From Paracoccus saliphilus (GTDB lineage: Bacteria > Pseudomonadota > Alphaproteobacteria > Rhodobacterales > Rhodobacteraceae), in the NCBI GenBank assembly GCA_003255745.1, contig QKYL01000063.1:1-46918 (forward strand): a DNA stretch of 46,918 nucleotides, given 5' to 3'. Below the pieces are notes generated by a model. The model was not told the origin of the DNA. It saw only the letters and a list, made by a program, of their open reading frames with translations, and ran no database searches. How positions within the stretch are numbered: position 1 is the first letter of the stretch; every line of letters starts with the position of its first letter. Below are positions 1 to 8,397 of this stretch, in pieces. Both the position numbers and the translations under genes were made by a program.

Positions 1-256
1 ACCTGAGCAGATTCAGCTGGGTCAATACACCCTTTGCATAAATCCACCCGCCCTCATCAGCATCAGCCGCTCGCCCCGAAGGATGCCGGCCCTTTGTTCA
101 GGTTCGGAATCTCTTGCCAGGGATGAGGCGACTGTCTTTCTCCTTCGCGCGATCCTGCAAGGAGGGACGCGGGGCAGCATCGATATAAGGCAGTCTATGG
201 TCTTGCGAACCAATGCCGCGCTGGCGACGTTTCCTGCCTGCCGGAAGGAGAACATC

Positions 257-1306
257 ATGGAAGAAGCGCCCGCAAGACAGGTGATGCTGATCTTCACTGA
301 AATGGATGAATGGAAGCATGTCGACGACGCGCTTCATAAGAATGTCTCTGCCGCGGCGCGGGCGGGCAATGCCCTTTTCACCTCGTGTGACGAAACGGCC
401 GGAGTCGACCGGCTGACCCCTGCCGGCACCGCCTGGGGCAACCATGTTCATGTCTCGCTTGGCGACTTTCTGGAACTGCCCGCCGGTCCCGGCGGCGAGA
501 TGGATATCGAAGGTCTGATGGCGGATGACGGCTGGCTGTGGGTGATCGGCTCGCATGCCCTCAAGCGCGGGAAGGCCAAGGGCGGCCGGACCAAAGCCCT
601 GCGAAGACTGGCCAAGATCCGGTGTGACCCGAACCGGATGTTTCTGGGACGCCTGCCGCTGGCCGAGCTGGACGGCGCACCCATGCCCGTGGGCCGGAAT
701 GGCAGCCGTCGCGCCCAGACCATCCGCCTGCACGCAAAGAAAAGCCGGCTGAAGACGTGGCTGAAGGGTGATGCCCAACTAGGGCCCTTCCTGAACCTGC
801 CCTGCAAGGAAAACGGGCTGGATATCGAAGGGATCGCCGCCCGCGGGATGCGGGTCTGGCTGGGCCTGAGAGGTCCTGTTCTGCGCGAGATGGCAGTGGT
901 GCTGGAATTTGAATTCAAGGTGACCCGCAAGGGCCATCTGAAGGCGCGGCGCATCGACGGGCATCGACGCTATCGCAAGCACCTGATCCCAACGCGCGGG
1001 CTTGGCATCCGAGACCTTGAACTTGACGGCGAGGATCTGGTCCTTCTGACGGGGCCGGTAACTGCTGCGGACGGTGTGGCCGCCATCCGGCGCTGGCGGG
1101 GCGCGGTGGACCACCAACGTTCCGGCATCGTTCAGGCGTCAGAGATCGAATTGGTCCGCGACCTACCTTATCGCGGGCAGCATGATCATTCCGAAGGCTT
1201 GGTCCGGTGGAGCATGGATGAATGGCTGGTGGTTTATGACAGCCCGGCACCCGATCGTTTGAACAACAATCCGGCGCGGCTTCTGGCGGACATCTGGCAG
1301 GGATGA
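257..1306 (+). CDS. DUF3616 family protein
   Basis: A 349-residue soluble protein with no signal peptide or membrane segment. It matches the DUF3616 family: an early segment rich in 'SCDETAGVDRL'-type residues, repeated strand-like blocks such as 'NGLDIEGIAARG' and 'MDIEGLMADDGWLWVIGSHA', and a C-terminal 'DLELDGEDLVLLTGP' block. Members resemble beta-propeller-like proteins of unknown biochemical role. I chose the ATG at 257 because a strong Shine-Dalgarno (ggaaggag, 242-249) sits just upstream and homology-like sequence starts there. The open frame continues upstream to 83 but that part looks non-coding. The potassium-channel-like gene follows after about 75 bases on the same strand, so the two may be co-transcribed. 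The function remains unknown. Confidence 0.85.
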   Translation: MEEAPARQVMLIFTEMDEWKHVDDALHKNVSAAARAGNALFTSCDETAGVDRLTPAGTAWGNHVHVSLGDFLELPAGPGGEMDIEGLMADDGWLWVIGSHALKRGKAKGGRTKALRRLAKIRCDPNRMFLGRLPLAELDGAPMPVGRNGSRRAQTIRLHAKKSRLKTWLKGDAQLGPFLNLPCKENGLDIEGIAARGMRVWLGLRGPVLREMAVVLEFEFKVTRKGHLKARRIDGHRRYRKHLIPTRGLGIRDLELDGEDLVLLTGPVTAADGVAAIRRWRGAVDHQRSGIVQASEIELVRDLPYRGQHDHSEGLVRWSMDEWLVVYDSPAPDRLNNNPARLLADIWQG

Positions 1307-1381
1307 GGTCGCCATCCCGTGCCGAGGTGCGGCGGGGGACCGATATGCCAAGACCGCATCAATGACGAAAGGGACACTGAC

Positions 1382-1804
1382 ATGGCACTTCTGCTTGGCT
1401 TCGGCCTGGTCTGCATTCTGGGCATCGCCCATCATTATGGACTGCTGGCGATCCGGGCGGCCAAGCCCAACGCGCGCGAGGCCGAAAAGGCGGCCATCAT
1501 GATCGTTTTCGTGGGGCTGGTGGGCCTTCACACGCTGGAGATCCTGGCCTTTGCAGGTGTTTACCGCCTGATCGTCACATGGGGTGGGATGGGAGATCTG
1601 GGCGGCGCCTTCGCGGGGTCGTGGAACGACCTGATCTATTTCTCGGGCATCAATTTCGTGACGCTCGGCTATACCCAGATAGAAGCTGTGGGTCCATTGC
1701 GCATCATCAGCATGATGCAGTCGCTTGGCGGCTTCATGGTGCTGACGTGGTCGGCGACCTTCCTTTATTCTGTCTGCGACAGGGCCTGGAGCGCAGAGGA
1801 TTAG
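1382..1804 (+). CDS. small potassium-channel-like membrane protein
   Basis: A 140-residue inner-membrane protein. Hydrophobic helices lie at about residues 3-23, 38-60 and 112-133. Between the second and third is a re-entrant-looking loop with 'WNDLIYFSGINFVTLGYT', which resembles a pore helix and selectivity filter of the two-transmembrane ion-channel family (TVGYG in classical K+ channels, here TLGYT). I infer a cation, probably potassium, channel subunit. The filter departs from the canonical sequence, so ion selectivity is uncertain. The ATG at 1382 is preferred over the upstream frame at 1319: a 'gaaaggga' ribosome site lies just before it and the hydrophobic N-terminal helix starts at once. 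No cytoplasmic regulatory domain is attached. Confidence 0.75.
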   Translation: MALLLGFGLVCILGIAHHYGLLAIRAAKPNAREAEKAAIMIVFVGLVGLHTLEILAFAGVYRLIVTWGGMGDLGGAFAGSWNDLIYFSGINFVTLGYTQIEAVGPLRIISMMQSLGGFMVLTWSATFLYSVCDRAWSAED

Positions 1805-1890
1805 GACGCCTGTCCGGACCATCAGACGGGCGGCCAAGGCTTGCCGATGCTGGCCGGGGCAACCTGCCGGTTGGCCCCGGAGCAGCCACC

Positions 1891-1956
1891 TCAGCGGCGG
1901 CGCATGAAGCGGCGGAGCATCTTGAAGATCGCGAAAAACTTGAAAAGACGGAACAT
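1891..1956 (-). CDS. 21-residue basic amphipathic peptide
   Basis: A very short minus-strand frame: ATG at 1956-1954, TGA at 1893-1891, 21 residues. It has a textbook Shine-Dalgarno (caggaga) about 6 bases upstream. The peptide begins MFRLFKFF and ends in an arginine cluster (LRRFMRRR). Phenylalanines alternate with Lys/Arg, giving an amphipathic, strongly basic helix with no acidic residue. It sits alone in a spacer of about 340 bases between the channel gene and the esterase gene, on the opposite strand to both. Such miniature Phe/Arg-rich frames are usually missed by gene callers. The role is unknown: a membrane-associated peptide, a leader or a toxin-like peptide are all possible. Support is the ribosome site and composition only. 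Confidence 0.5.
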   Translation of the reverse strand: MFRLFKFFAIFKMLRRFMRRR

Positions 1957-2140
1957 GGCTTTCTCCTGGGCTGTCGTGACCAACGCAACCCGCGCAACCA
2001 GGTTTCAATACCTTTGGCGCGGCAGGCCGGCACGGCGCGACAGGTGCCGCTTGTGTTAGCAGTCCTGGCGTCAGTCATGGTCAAACCCGTGGCCGTTGTT
2101 GCATCCCGGACAGCGGGGGGCCATCTAGCAGTCAAGGCAG

Positions 2141-3283
2141 ATGATTTTCTCGGCAAGGTTCGGTCACATGATCCACGGTTTTCCCCCCAAGCGAAGAAGC
2201 TCGCGCAAGAAGACGGGGACTGCAGCGGCCGGTATCGTTTCGGCCTTCCTCCACACAGCGACGCGGGCAACGATCACGGCAATGAAGATGTCGGCGCCAG
2301 CCCCTGCGGCACCTGCCGCCAAGCCCAAGCCGGCGCCCCGCAAGCCCAAGCCTGCTTCCCGCATCGGGCCTTCCCCCGTGCCGCTGCCGCGCAAGATTAC
2401 GCCGCCGCGGAATGCTTCGTTCCGGGCCGGGGTGCATTCGTGCGAACTGGGCAAGCGGCGATACAAGATCTATGTGCCCGCGGCGGCGGCGGCGGCACCC
2501 TTGCCGTTGCTGGTCATGCTGCACGGCTGTGGCCAGACAGCGGATGATTTTGCCAAGGCCACGCGGATGAACGCGCTGGCCGAGGAATTCCATATGCTGG
2601 TGCTTTACCCTGAACAGGCGCGCGAGGCGCATTCCAACCGCTGCTGGAACTGGTTCCGCCGCAGCGACCAGGGCCGCGGGGACGGAGAGCCGGGGCTTCT
2701 GGCCACCCTGACGCGCGAAATCATCGCCAAGCATCCGGTGGACCCGGCGCGGGTCTATGTCGCGGGCCTTTCTGCGGGGGCCTCGGCCGCGCTGGTCCTG
2801 GGGAACGCTTATCCGGATCTGTTCGCGGCGGTGGGGGCCCATTCCGGCCTGCCGGTGGGCGCCGCCCGCGACAGCACCTCGGCGCTGATGGCGATGGGCC
2901 AAGGCAATCCGGGTGACCGTCCCTTGGCGGCGATCCCGACGATCATCTTTCACGGCAGCGACGACAAGGTGGTCAACCCGCGCAACGGCCGCTTTATCGC
3001 GATCAGGGCGCTGGAACCCTTCAGGGGCCTGCGCAGCACCCAGACCCGCGGCCAGGTGCCCGGCGGCCGCCGCTATGTCAAAAGCGCCTATCGCAGGGGG
3101 CAGGGGCGTCCCCTGGTCGAGGAATGGCTGATCGACGGCTCGGGACATGCCTGGTCGGGCGGTTCGCGCGCCGGCCGTTTTGTTGATCCGGCGGGACCGG
3201 ACGCGTCACGGGCCATGGTGCGGTTCTTTCTGCGGCACAAGCTGTCCCTGCGCGCAAGATCCGCCAAGTGCCTTGACGCATAG
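2141..3283 (+). CDS. PHB depolymerase-family esterase (LpqC-like)
   Basis: A 380-residue alpha/beta-hydrolase of the PHB depolymerase/feruloyl-esterase family. Seen: oxyanion-loop motif 'VMLHGCGQTADDF', lipase box 'GLSAGASAA' with nucleophile Ser211, a candidate acid Asp274 or Asp275 in 'GSDDKVV', and His336 in 'DGSGHAWSGG'. The first 100 residues are basic and Ala/Pro/Lys-rich ('KPKPAPRKPKPASR') and look unstructured. There is no clear Sec signal, so the enzyme may act on intracellular polyester granules or be exported by an unrecognised route. Family substrates are poly- or oligo-hydroxyalkanoates and other esters. The start is ambiguous: ATG 2141 or ATG 2168, each with a weak AAGG ribosome site. 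The gene converges on the sensor kinase gene downstream. Confidence 0.85.
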   Translation: MIFSARFGHMIHGFPPKRRSSRKKTGTAAAGIVSAFLHTATRATITAMKMSAPAPAAPAAKPKPAPRKPKPASRIGPSPVPLPRKITPPRNASFRAGVHSCELGKRRYKIYVPAAAAAAPLPLLVMLHGCGQTADDFAKATRMNALAEEFHMLVLYPEQAREAHSNRCWNWFRRSDQGRGDGEPGLLATLTREIIAKHPVDPARVYVAGLSAGASAALVLGNAYPDLFAAVGAHSGLPVGAARDSTSALMAMGQGNPGDRPLAAIPTIIFHGSDDKVVNPRNGRFIAIRALEPFRGLRSTQTRGQVPGGRRYVKSAYRRGQGRPLVEEWLIDGSGHAWSGGSRAGRFVDPAGPDASRAMVRFFLRHKLSLRARSAKCLDA

Positions 3284-3284
3284 C

Positions 3285-3305
3285 GCGCCGTCTACCGAAG
3301 GGCGC
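3285..3305. terminator. weak hairpin between convergent genes
   Basis: A five-base inverted repeat (gcgcc at 3285-3289, ggcgc at 3301-3305) fills the 24-base gap between the convergent esterase and kinase genes. No T-run follows, so a terminator role is only suggested by position. Confidence 0.25.
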
Positions 3306-3307
3306 CC

Positions 3308-4489
3308 CTAAGTCCGTGCGGGCCGGCCCGCCACCAGCACGGCAGAGGCCGGGGGCACTTCTGCCTCGGGCGTGGTCGGGTTTTCGGCATCCTGATCGGG
3401 CAGGTCGATCGCGAAATCCAGACGTGCAACCGTGCCCCCCTTGGTGCGGCGTTCCAGGCGCAACTCGCCGTTCAGGGCTGTCGCGAACTGGCGGGCGACG
3501 TTCAGGCCCAGACTGTCCGACGCGGCCAGGTCGAAACCCTGTGGCAGGCCGGGCCCCTGGTCCGCGATTTCCAGTACCGCCGCCCTGCGCCCTTCGGCTG
3601 TTTCCCCACGGACGGACAGGGCGATCCGGATTGGGATTCCATCGCTGCCGGTGGCTCCATGTTCGATCGCGTTCATGATCAGTTCGCTGGCGATCAGGCC
3701 CAGGGGCACAGCGGCATCGGGCGGCAGCGGCAGGCTGTCCATCTGGAAGGACAGCGCCACACGGCCGGTGCTGGCAACCTCGACCACGTCGCCCGCGACC
3801 TCGCGCAGGTACTCTGCCGCATCCAGCATCTGCCTGTCCGGCGAATGCAGTCGCCGTTGGAGGAGCGAGATCGAGCGGATCCGCGTCTGCGACGCGATCA
3901 GCGCCTGCCGCGCTGTTTCATCCGACAGCTTTTGGCTTTGCAGGCGCAGCAGCGCGGCGACGGTGGACAAGTTGTTCGAGATGCGGTGCTGAAGCTCGGA
4001 AAACATCAGGCTGCGGGAATGGGCCAGGGTTTTTGCACGTTCCTCGGCCTCGGTCCGCATTTCCAGCGCGCGGGTGGCTGCGGTGATGAACAGGATATCG
4101 GTCGAGATGATCAGCGCATAGAGGGCCAGCGCCAGAGCCGTGCCGATCGCGCTGCCGTCGCCGGGGATGAAGAAATACCAGGCCAGCAGACCGCAGATCA
4201 GCCCGACCACGATCCCCGACCGCTGCGAGGAAAAGACCAGCGTCAGCATGACGGCGGGGAAATAGGTCAGGAAGGGAAAGCCCGGCGGCAATGTGTCGTC
4301 CAGCAAGAAGCGCAAGGCCGTGGCGACCGTGACCACGACCACGCTGAAGACGATCTCGTAGGTCACGCTGCGCCTGGCCATAAGGGCGCGTCCCAGGCTG
4401 CCCATGACCCGGCCTGTCAAGCTGTCCGGGTCGTGCCGGGGCAAAAAGGCTTTCCTCAGGGTTCCATTGATCGACATGAGGGTGGTCAC
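3308..4489 (-). CDS. membrane sensor histidine kinase, HWE/HisKA_2 type
   Basis: A 393-residue membrane kinase. Four hydrophobic helices between about residues 40 and 140 resemble the DUF4118 sensor region. A short coiled linker follows, then a HisKA_2-type dimerisation helix with phospho-acceptor His168 in 'ELQHRISNNL'. The C-terminal ATPase domain has N-box 'ELIMNAIEHG', the 'DQGPGLPQGFD' G1 box and 'GGTVARLDF' near the end. It should autophosphorylate on histidine and pass phosphate to a response regulator, but none is encoded nearby, so it is an orphan in this window. The start is a GTG at 4489 with 'aggga' six bases upstream; the ATG at 4477 lacks a ribosome site. The final 30 residues are Pro/Glu-rich and probably disordered. 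Confidence 0.88.
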   Translation of the reverse strand: MTTLMSINGTLRKAFLPRHDPDSLTGRVMGSLGRALMARRSVTYEIVFSVVVVTVATALRFLLDDTLPPGFPFLTYFPAVMLTLVFSSQRSGIVVGLICGLLAWYFFIPGDGSAIGTALALALYALIISTDILFITAATRALEMRTEAEERAKTLAHSRSLMFSELQHRISNNLSTVAALLRLQSQKLSDETARQALIASQTRIRSISLLQRRLHSPDRQMLDAAEYLREVAGDVVEVASTGRVALSFQMDSLPLPPDAAVPLGLIASELIMNAIEHGATGSDGIPIRIALSVRGETAEGRRAAVLEIADQGPGLPQGFDLAASDSLGLNVARQFATALNGELRLERRTKGGTVARLDFAIDLPDQDAENPTTPEAEVPPASAVLVAGRPART

Positions 4490-4741
4490 AGTCTTTCCCT
4501 GACAGCGTTCGATCGGGACCAGCGGTAGCCCGCCGCGCCGTCACAGTACTGCCCCAGCCAAAGCACGGCAGGCGACACTGGGTCAATACGCTGTTGATCA
4601 ATGTGGCGTCGGGCTGCCATGCTGGCGTGGCTTGGACCTTGACGTGAATGGCGCGTCCGGAACGGAAAGACTGGAGACGGCGCCCGCGCTTGGATAGGAT
4701 GCGGTCATGGAGAGTGACGCCCATGCATCGACGGCATCTGA

Positions 4742-5719
4742 ATGAACCTGCGCGCCAAGGATGCGTCGGGGGGTGCCGACCTTGATTGCTGGCGAAAGGC
4801 GCAGGCGGTCCAGGCCCGCGCCCTAGCCGAAGCCGCGCAAGAGCTGGGCCGGCTGGATGCCACTCTGGCCGCCCTGCCCGAGGCCGAGGCCCAGGGCGCG
4901 CGACAGCGACTGGCACTGGAGGAAACCGAGGCGATGTTGTGGGCCGAAGGTCTGGTCCTGCGCCGGGACGAGATCGGCCGCGACCTGATGGGCGCCCGCG
5001 TCAGCTCGGACCCCGAGGCGATGCGCCTTGCCCGATGGGCGATCCGGCGGCTGGAAGGGCAGGGGGGTCTTGCCGATCTTGCGGGTTTTCTGGGCCTGCA
5101 TCGCCGTCAGACCACCCGGGACCTGCCGGACGAGGCCGTGGCCGTCCGACCGCGCGGCGCCGAATTCGATGCGACGGCGGACGAATTCCTGACCATCATT
5201 GGCAATACGGGCGACCTGCACCCGCTGGCCACGGGGCCTTTGACGCTGATGTTGTGGCGGCTGGCGGGCCTGTCGCCGCCCGAGCGGATTGCCGAAGGCG
5301 CAACCTGGTCGGCCAGACACATGGCCGGGGGGTGCGACTGTTTGCGCTTCGTGCCGCTTGGCCGGCAAGGCAGGCGGGTCTGGACGGCCTATGGCCCACC
5401 CGCGGACCGACTTTCCGCCCATCTGGAGGCGGTGCTGGCGGGCGCGAAGGAGGCGCGACAGTCCGTGCGCCAGATCAGCCGGTGGGCGGCGTCGGCCCGT
5501 GCTGCCACGGCGGGCATCAAGGGCGACAATCCCGCCCGGGTCATCGCCGTGCTGGCGGCCCGTCCGCTGGCCTCGGCCATGCAGGTCGAGGCGGAGGCGG
5601 GGATCAGCCGCATCACCGCCGAACGCATGCTGAACCGCTTTGCCCAGATGGGACTTACCCGAGAGGTCACCGGGGGCAGCCGGTTCAGATTTTGGACGGC
5701 GAACCTGGGCCGCGGCTAA
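4742..5719 (+). CDS. RHE_PE00001 family protein (DUF1612 plus HTH)
   Basis: A 325-residue protein of the RHE_PE00001 family known from rhizobial and rhodobacteral plasmids. The N-terminal two thirds match the DUF1612-type region ('LALEETEAMLWAEGLVL', 'RLARWAIRRLEGQGG', 'LATGPLTLMLWRLAGLSPPERI'). The C-terminus holds a winged-helix-like segment around residues 265-320 ('AMQVEAEAGISRITAERMLNRFAQMGL'), consistent with DNA binding. The role in the family is not established; the architecture suggests a transcriptional regulator or Fic-like accessory protein. An in-frame TGA directly precedes the ATG at 4742, fixing the upstream limit. It stands alone between the kinase and the convergent Mla operon. 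Its presence hints that the window may lie on a plasmid or chromid. Confidence 0.75.
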   Translation: MNLRAKDASGGADLDCWRKAQAVQARALAEAAQELGRLDATLAALPEAEAQGARQRLALEETEAMLWAEGLVLRRDEIGRDLMGARVSSDPEAMRLARWAIRRLEGQGGLADLAGFLGLHRRQTTRDLPDEAVAVRPRGAEFDATADEFLTIIGNTGDLHPLATGPLTLMLWRLAGLSPPERIAEGATWSARHMAGGCDCLRFVPLGRQGRRVWTAYGPPADRLSAHLEAVLAGAKEARQSVRQISRWAASARAATAGIKGDNPARVIAVLAARPLASAMQVEAEAGISRITAERMLNRFAQMGLTREVTGGSRFRFWTANLGRG

Positions 5720-5742
5720 GACCTGGCAAGAACGCCCCGCCG

Positions 5743-6381
5743 TCAGCTGCAGCTGCCCGGCCGCACCCCGGCTGCTGCAAGTCCCCACTGCGTCATCTGC
5801 CCCACCACCTGCCGCGCGGCCGCGTCAAAGGCCGGGATCAGGTCGGCGGTGCGGGTGCTGCCGGCCGGCACGGTGGCGGCAAAATGACCGCGCGCCACGA
5901 CATCTGCCTTCATTTCGCTGACCATCTGCGCCTCGATGGTCAGGCGGACGACTGTGCCGTCGGATCTCAGTTCTGCGTTGAAATCCTCGATTTCGCTGAT
6001 GAGGGCATAGTCGCCCGCCAGACCTAAGGGCGCACGGCCAACATGTTCAAAGCTGCCCGTCGCGTCAAAGCTGCGTACCAACAGTCGTTGCATCATGGCC
6101 GGCACCGGATCGCCCCATTCTGCGTCCGGCAGATATTGGGTTTGCAGTGGCGAAGGGCGGATCATGATCCGGTTGCTGTCCAGCGTCCCCCGAGCCTTGG
6201 GCGGCTCGATTACCAGTTCGCCGACCCGGGCCGGGCCACAGGACAGGGGCGCGGGCGGGCGCAGTTCGAAAAGGTCGCGATCCGGCTCTCCCTGCAAGGC
6301 CGAAAGCGCGCCGCAGCCCGGCAAAGTTGCCAGGCCGGCAAGCAGTAAGATGGTGTTCAGGCGCATGGGAAACCTTATCAT
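5743..6381 (-). CDS. ABC transport auxiliary lipoprotein (PqiC/MlaD-partner type)
   Basis: A 212-residue predicted lipoprotein. A hydrophobic signal (LNTILLLAGLA) ends in the lipobox LPGC, with lipidated Cys at residue 23 from this start. The rest resembles the ABC-type transport auxiliary lipoprotein family that accompanies MCE proteins in the periplasm ('VGELVIEPPKARGTLDSNRIMIRP', a Sec-exported beta domain with a Cys near the C-terminus). It is the last gene of the lipid-transport operon and overlaps mlaD by four bases (ATGA), which favours this start. An ATG at 6366 has a better ribosome site (aagg) and gives a shorter signal peptide, so it is a real alternative. Inferred role: outer-membrane-side partner in phospholipid trafficking. 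Confidence 0.82.
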   Translation of the reverse strand: MIRFPMRLNTILLLAGLATLPGCGALSALQGEPDRDLFELRPPAPLSCGPARVGELVIEPPKARGTLDSNRIMIRPSPLQTQYLPDAEWGDPVPAMMQRLLVRSFDATGSFEHVGRAPLGLAGDYALISEIEDFNAELRSDGTVVRLTIEAQMVSEMKADVVARGHFAATVPAGSTRTADLIPAFDAAARQVVGQMTQWGLAAAGVRPGSCS

Positions 6382-7625
6382 CTGCGGAATTCGGGGGTGC
6401 GGGGGCCGGTCAGAAGTTGGGCAGGGTTCCGGCGCAGCGAGGAAACGAGCTGGTTCATGTTCTCGACCAGCACCCGCATGTCGCGTGACAGGCGGGTGAT
6501 CTGGGGCAGCGCGTCGCCTGCAAATGCCTGCACCGGCGCCTGCGCTCCGTCCATGACCCTGCGCAGCGACCCGAAGGCCGCAGCGGCGGATTGGACAGCC
6601 TCGCGCAGGCTTGCGCTGATCTCGGGAAGGTCGCCGGACAGGAGGGCCAGCGCGTCCCGGGACTGGGCCATTGCGGCGCGCAGATCGGACGCAGCTGGGG
6701 CGATGTCGCGGGTCAGCACGCCCTCTGCCGCGTCAAAGATGCGGATTGCCGCCTCCACACCAGCGTCCAGCCGGTCCAGCGAGGCGGACCCGCGGGCGGT
6801 CAGGTCCGTCAGCCCGGTGGCGCCCTGCCGCAGCTCTTGCGTCAGCGCCGTCAGGTCCGCTGAGACAAAGCCATCGACACGCGCGATGGCGCCGTTCGCG
6901 GCGGCCAGTGTGGTCCGGGCCTGCGAGGCGGCCCCTGCGATCTGGTCCAGCGCCGTTTCCGCCCGGCCGCCCAGTCCATCCATCTGCTGGGCTGTCCCAC
7001 TGATGCCGGTGGCTGCGGCGGCGATGGCCTGGGTGGCGATCGCGACATCTTCCAGCGCCTTGTCCAGGTTGCCGCTGGACCGTTCGACATTGGCAAGGAT
7101 CATCCCCACGCGGTCCTGATTGTCCGGGCCCAGGATCTGCGACAGCTGCTCGGCCACCAGGCCGAGGCGGTTGATGATCTGCGGTCCCTGGTCGCTGAGC
7201 GTCTGCAGCGCCGAGCGGCTGGAGGGGATGACCGGAACCGCAGGCCCATCCGCCCGGCGCAGCAGCGGAGCGCCGGCAGATCCCGCGCTGATCGCCACCA
7301 GCGCCAGGCCAGTGACGCCCTGCACCTCCAGCGCAGCGGTGCTGTCGCTGCGGATGGGAGTGTCCAGATCGACCTCCAGCCGGACCCGCACGGGCAAGGG
7401 GTGGTCAGGGGCCAACTGCATGTCTACAACGCGGCCGACGGAAAGGCCCGCAAAGCGCACCTCGGACGCGGGACCCAAGCCCGAGACTTCGGGAAAATAG
7501 ACGTCGTACTGGGCGAACTGGCGGTCCAGTTCCAGGCGCGCGAACCACAGAACGAACCCCAGGATACCCAGGAATCCTACAAGGGCAAAGGCGCCAATCA
7601 GGGCATAGTTGGCTTTCGTCTCCAT
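6378..7625 (-). CDS. mlaD: MlaD-type MCE domain protein
   Basis: A 415-residue periplasmic substrate-binding protein anchored by one N-terminal helix (residues 8-28, 'ALIGAFALVGFLGILGFVL'). An MCE domain covers about residues 38-115, including 'VYFPEVSGLGPASEVRFAGL' and 'VRVRLEVDLDTPIRSDSTAAL'. The long Ala/Leu/Asp-rich remainder (150-400) is predicted alpha-helical coiled coil, as in MCE proteins that form a hydrophobic tunnel. It works with the MlaF ATPase and MlaE permease to move phospholipids between membranes. It starts four bases after mlaF, with its ribosome site (aagga) inside the end of mlaF. It is much longer than E. coli MlaD (about 180 residues), which is usual for alphaproteobacterial members. 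Confidence 0.92.
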   Translation of the reverse strand: METKANYALIGAFALVGFLGILGFVLWFARLELDRQFAQYDVYFPEVSGLGPASEVRFAGLSVGRVVDMQLAPDHPLPVRVRLEVDLDTPIRSDSTAALEVQGVTGLALVAISAGSAGAPLLRRADGPAVPVIPSSRSALQTLSDQGPQIINRLGLVAEQLSQILGPDNQDRVGMILANVERSSGNLDKALEDVAIATQAIAAAATGISGTAQQMDGLGGRAETALDQIAGAASQARTTLAAANGAIARVDGFVSADLTALTQELRQGATGLTDLTARGSASLDRLDAGVEAAIRIFDAAEGVLTRDIAPAASDLRAAMAQSRDALALLSGDLPEISASLREAVQSAAAAFGSLRRVMDGAQAPVQAFAGDALPQITRLSRDMRVLVENMNQLVSSLRRNPAQLLTGPRTPEFRR

Positions 7626-7629
7626 CCGA

Positions 7630-8397
7630 CTAGTCCTTGCCGGCCGCGGCGCGGGCCCGGGGTCCGTGAAAATACTGATGCACCCAAGGGTGATCGACCT
7701 TTTGCATCTGGGCCATCGTGCCTGTTGTCAGAACCTTGCGTTCGGCCAGCACCGCCACACGGTCGCAGCAGGCGCACAGCGTGTCCAGATCATGCGTCAC
7801 CAGAAAGACCGACAGATCCAAGGCATCGCGCAGCGTGACGATTAGCCGGTCAAAGGCGCTGGCGCCGATCGGGTCCAGCCCTGCAGTCGGTTCGTCCAGG
7901 AACAGGATCTGCGGGTCCAGCGCCAGGGCGCGGGCCAGTCCCGCGCGCTTGCGCATCCCGCCGGACAGGTCCGCCGGATAGGTCGCGTTCGCAGTCCAAG
8001 GCAGCCCCGCCATCGAGACCTTCAGTTCCGCCAGCGCCTGCCGCTGTTCATCCGCAAGCCCCGGAACCGCCCGCAGCGGCACCTCGACATTCTCGCGCAC
8101 GGTCAGCGACGAAAAGAGGGCGCCGTCCTGAAACATGACGCCCCATTGCTGCTGCAAGGCGCGCCGCGCGGGGTCGGCAGGATCGCCAACCCGGCGGCCC
8201 AGCACCTCGATGGTGCCGCCCTGCGTCTGCTCCAACCCCACGATGGAACGCAACAGGACCGACTTACCTGTGCCCGAACCGCCCACGATGCCCAAGATTT
8301 CGCCCGGCCGCAGGTCCAGGTCCAGCCCGTTATGGACCACATGCGTGCCGAACTGCGTGCGCAGACCGCGGACGCGAACCACGGGCTCGCCACTCAC
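7630..8397 (-). CDS. mlaF: MlaF-type ABC transporter ATP-binding protein
   Basis: A 255-residue ATPase of the lipid-asymmetry (MlaF/Ttg2A) family. Seen: Walker A 'GGSGTGKSVLLRSIVG', Q-loop 'MFQDGALFSSLTV', signature 'DLSGGMRKRAGLARAL', Walker B 'ILFLDEPTAGLDP' and switch His in 'FLVTHDLDT'. It powers phospholipid transport through MlaE. The open frame runs further upstream, but that part overlaps mlaE in another frame. The GTG at 8397-8395 overlaps the mlaE stop codon (GTGA), is followed at once by the family's N-terminal strand, and is the best start. The downstream mlaD follows after four bases, so the three proteins are translationally coupled. Confidence 0.93.
   Translation of the reverse strand: MSGEPVVRVRGLRTQFGTHVVHNGLDLDLRPGEILGIVGGSGTGKSVLLRSIVGLEQTQGGTIEVLGRRVGDPADPARRALQQQWGVMFQDGALFSSLTVRENVEVPLRAVPGLADEQRQALAELKVSMAGLPWTANATYPADLSGGMRKRAGLARALALDPQILFLDEPTAGLDPIGASAFDRLIVTLRDALDLSVFLVTHDLDTLCACCDRVAVLAERKVLTTGTMAQMQKVDHPWVHQYFHGPRARAAAGKD

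Noticed and set aside
83..256. N-terminal extension of the DUF3616 protein
   Set aside because: No ribosome site at 83 and no conserved-looking residues before the ATG at 257, which has a strong Shine-Dalgarno.
2132..3148. 338-residue minus-strand frame opposite the esterase
   Set aside because: The esterase on the plus strand has a full catalytic triad; the opposite frame has no family features.
4707..4745. 12-residue peptide frame just before the RHE_PE00001 gene
   Set aside because: It overlaps the next start, has a poor ribosome site and shows no sign of selection.
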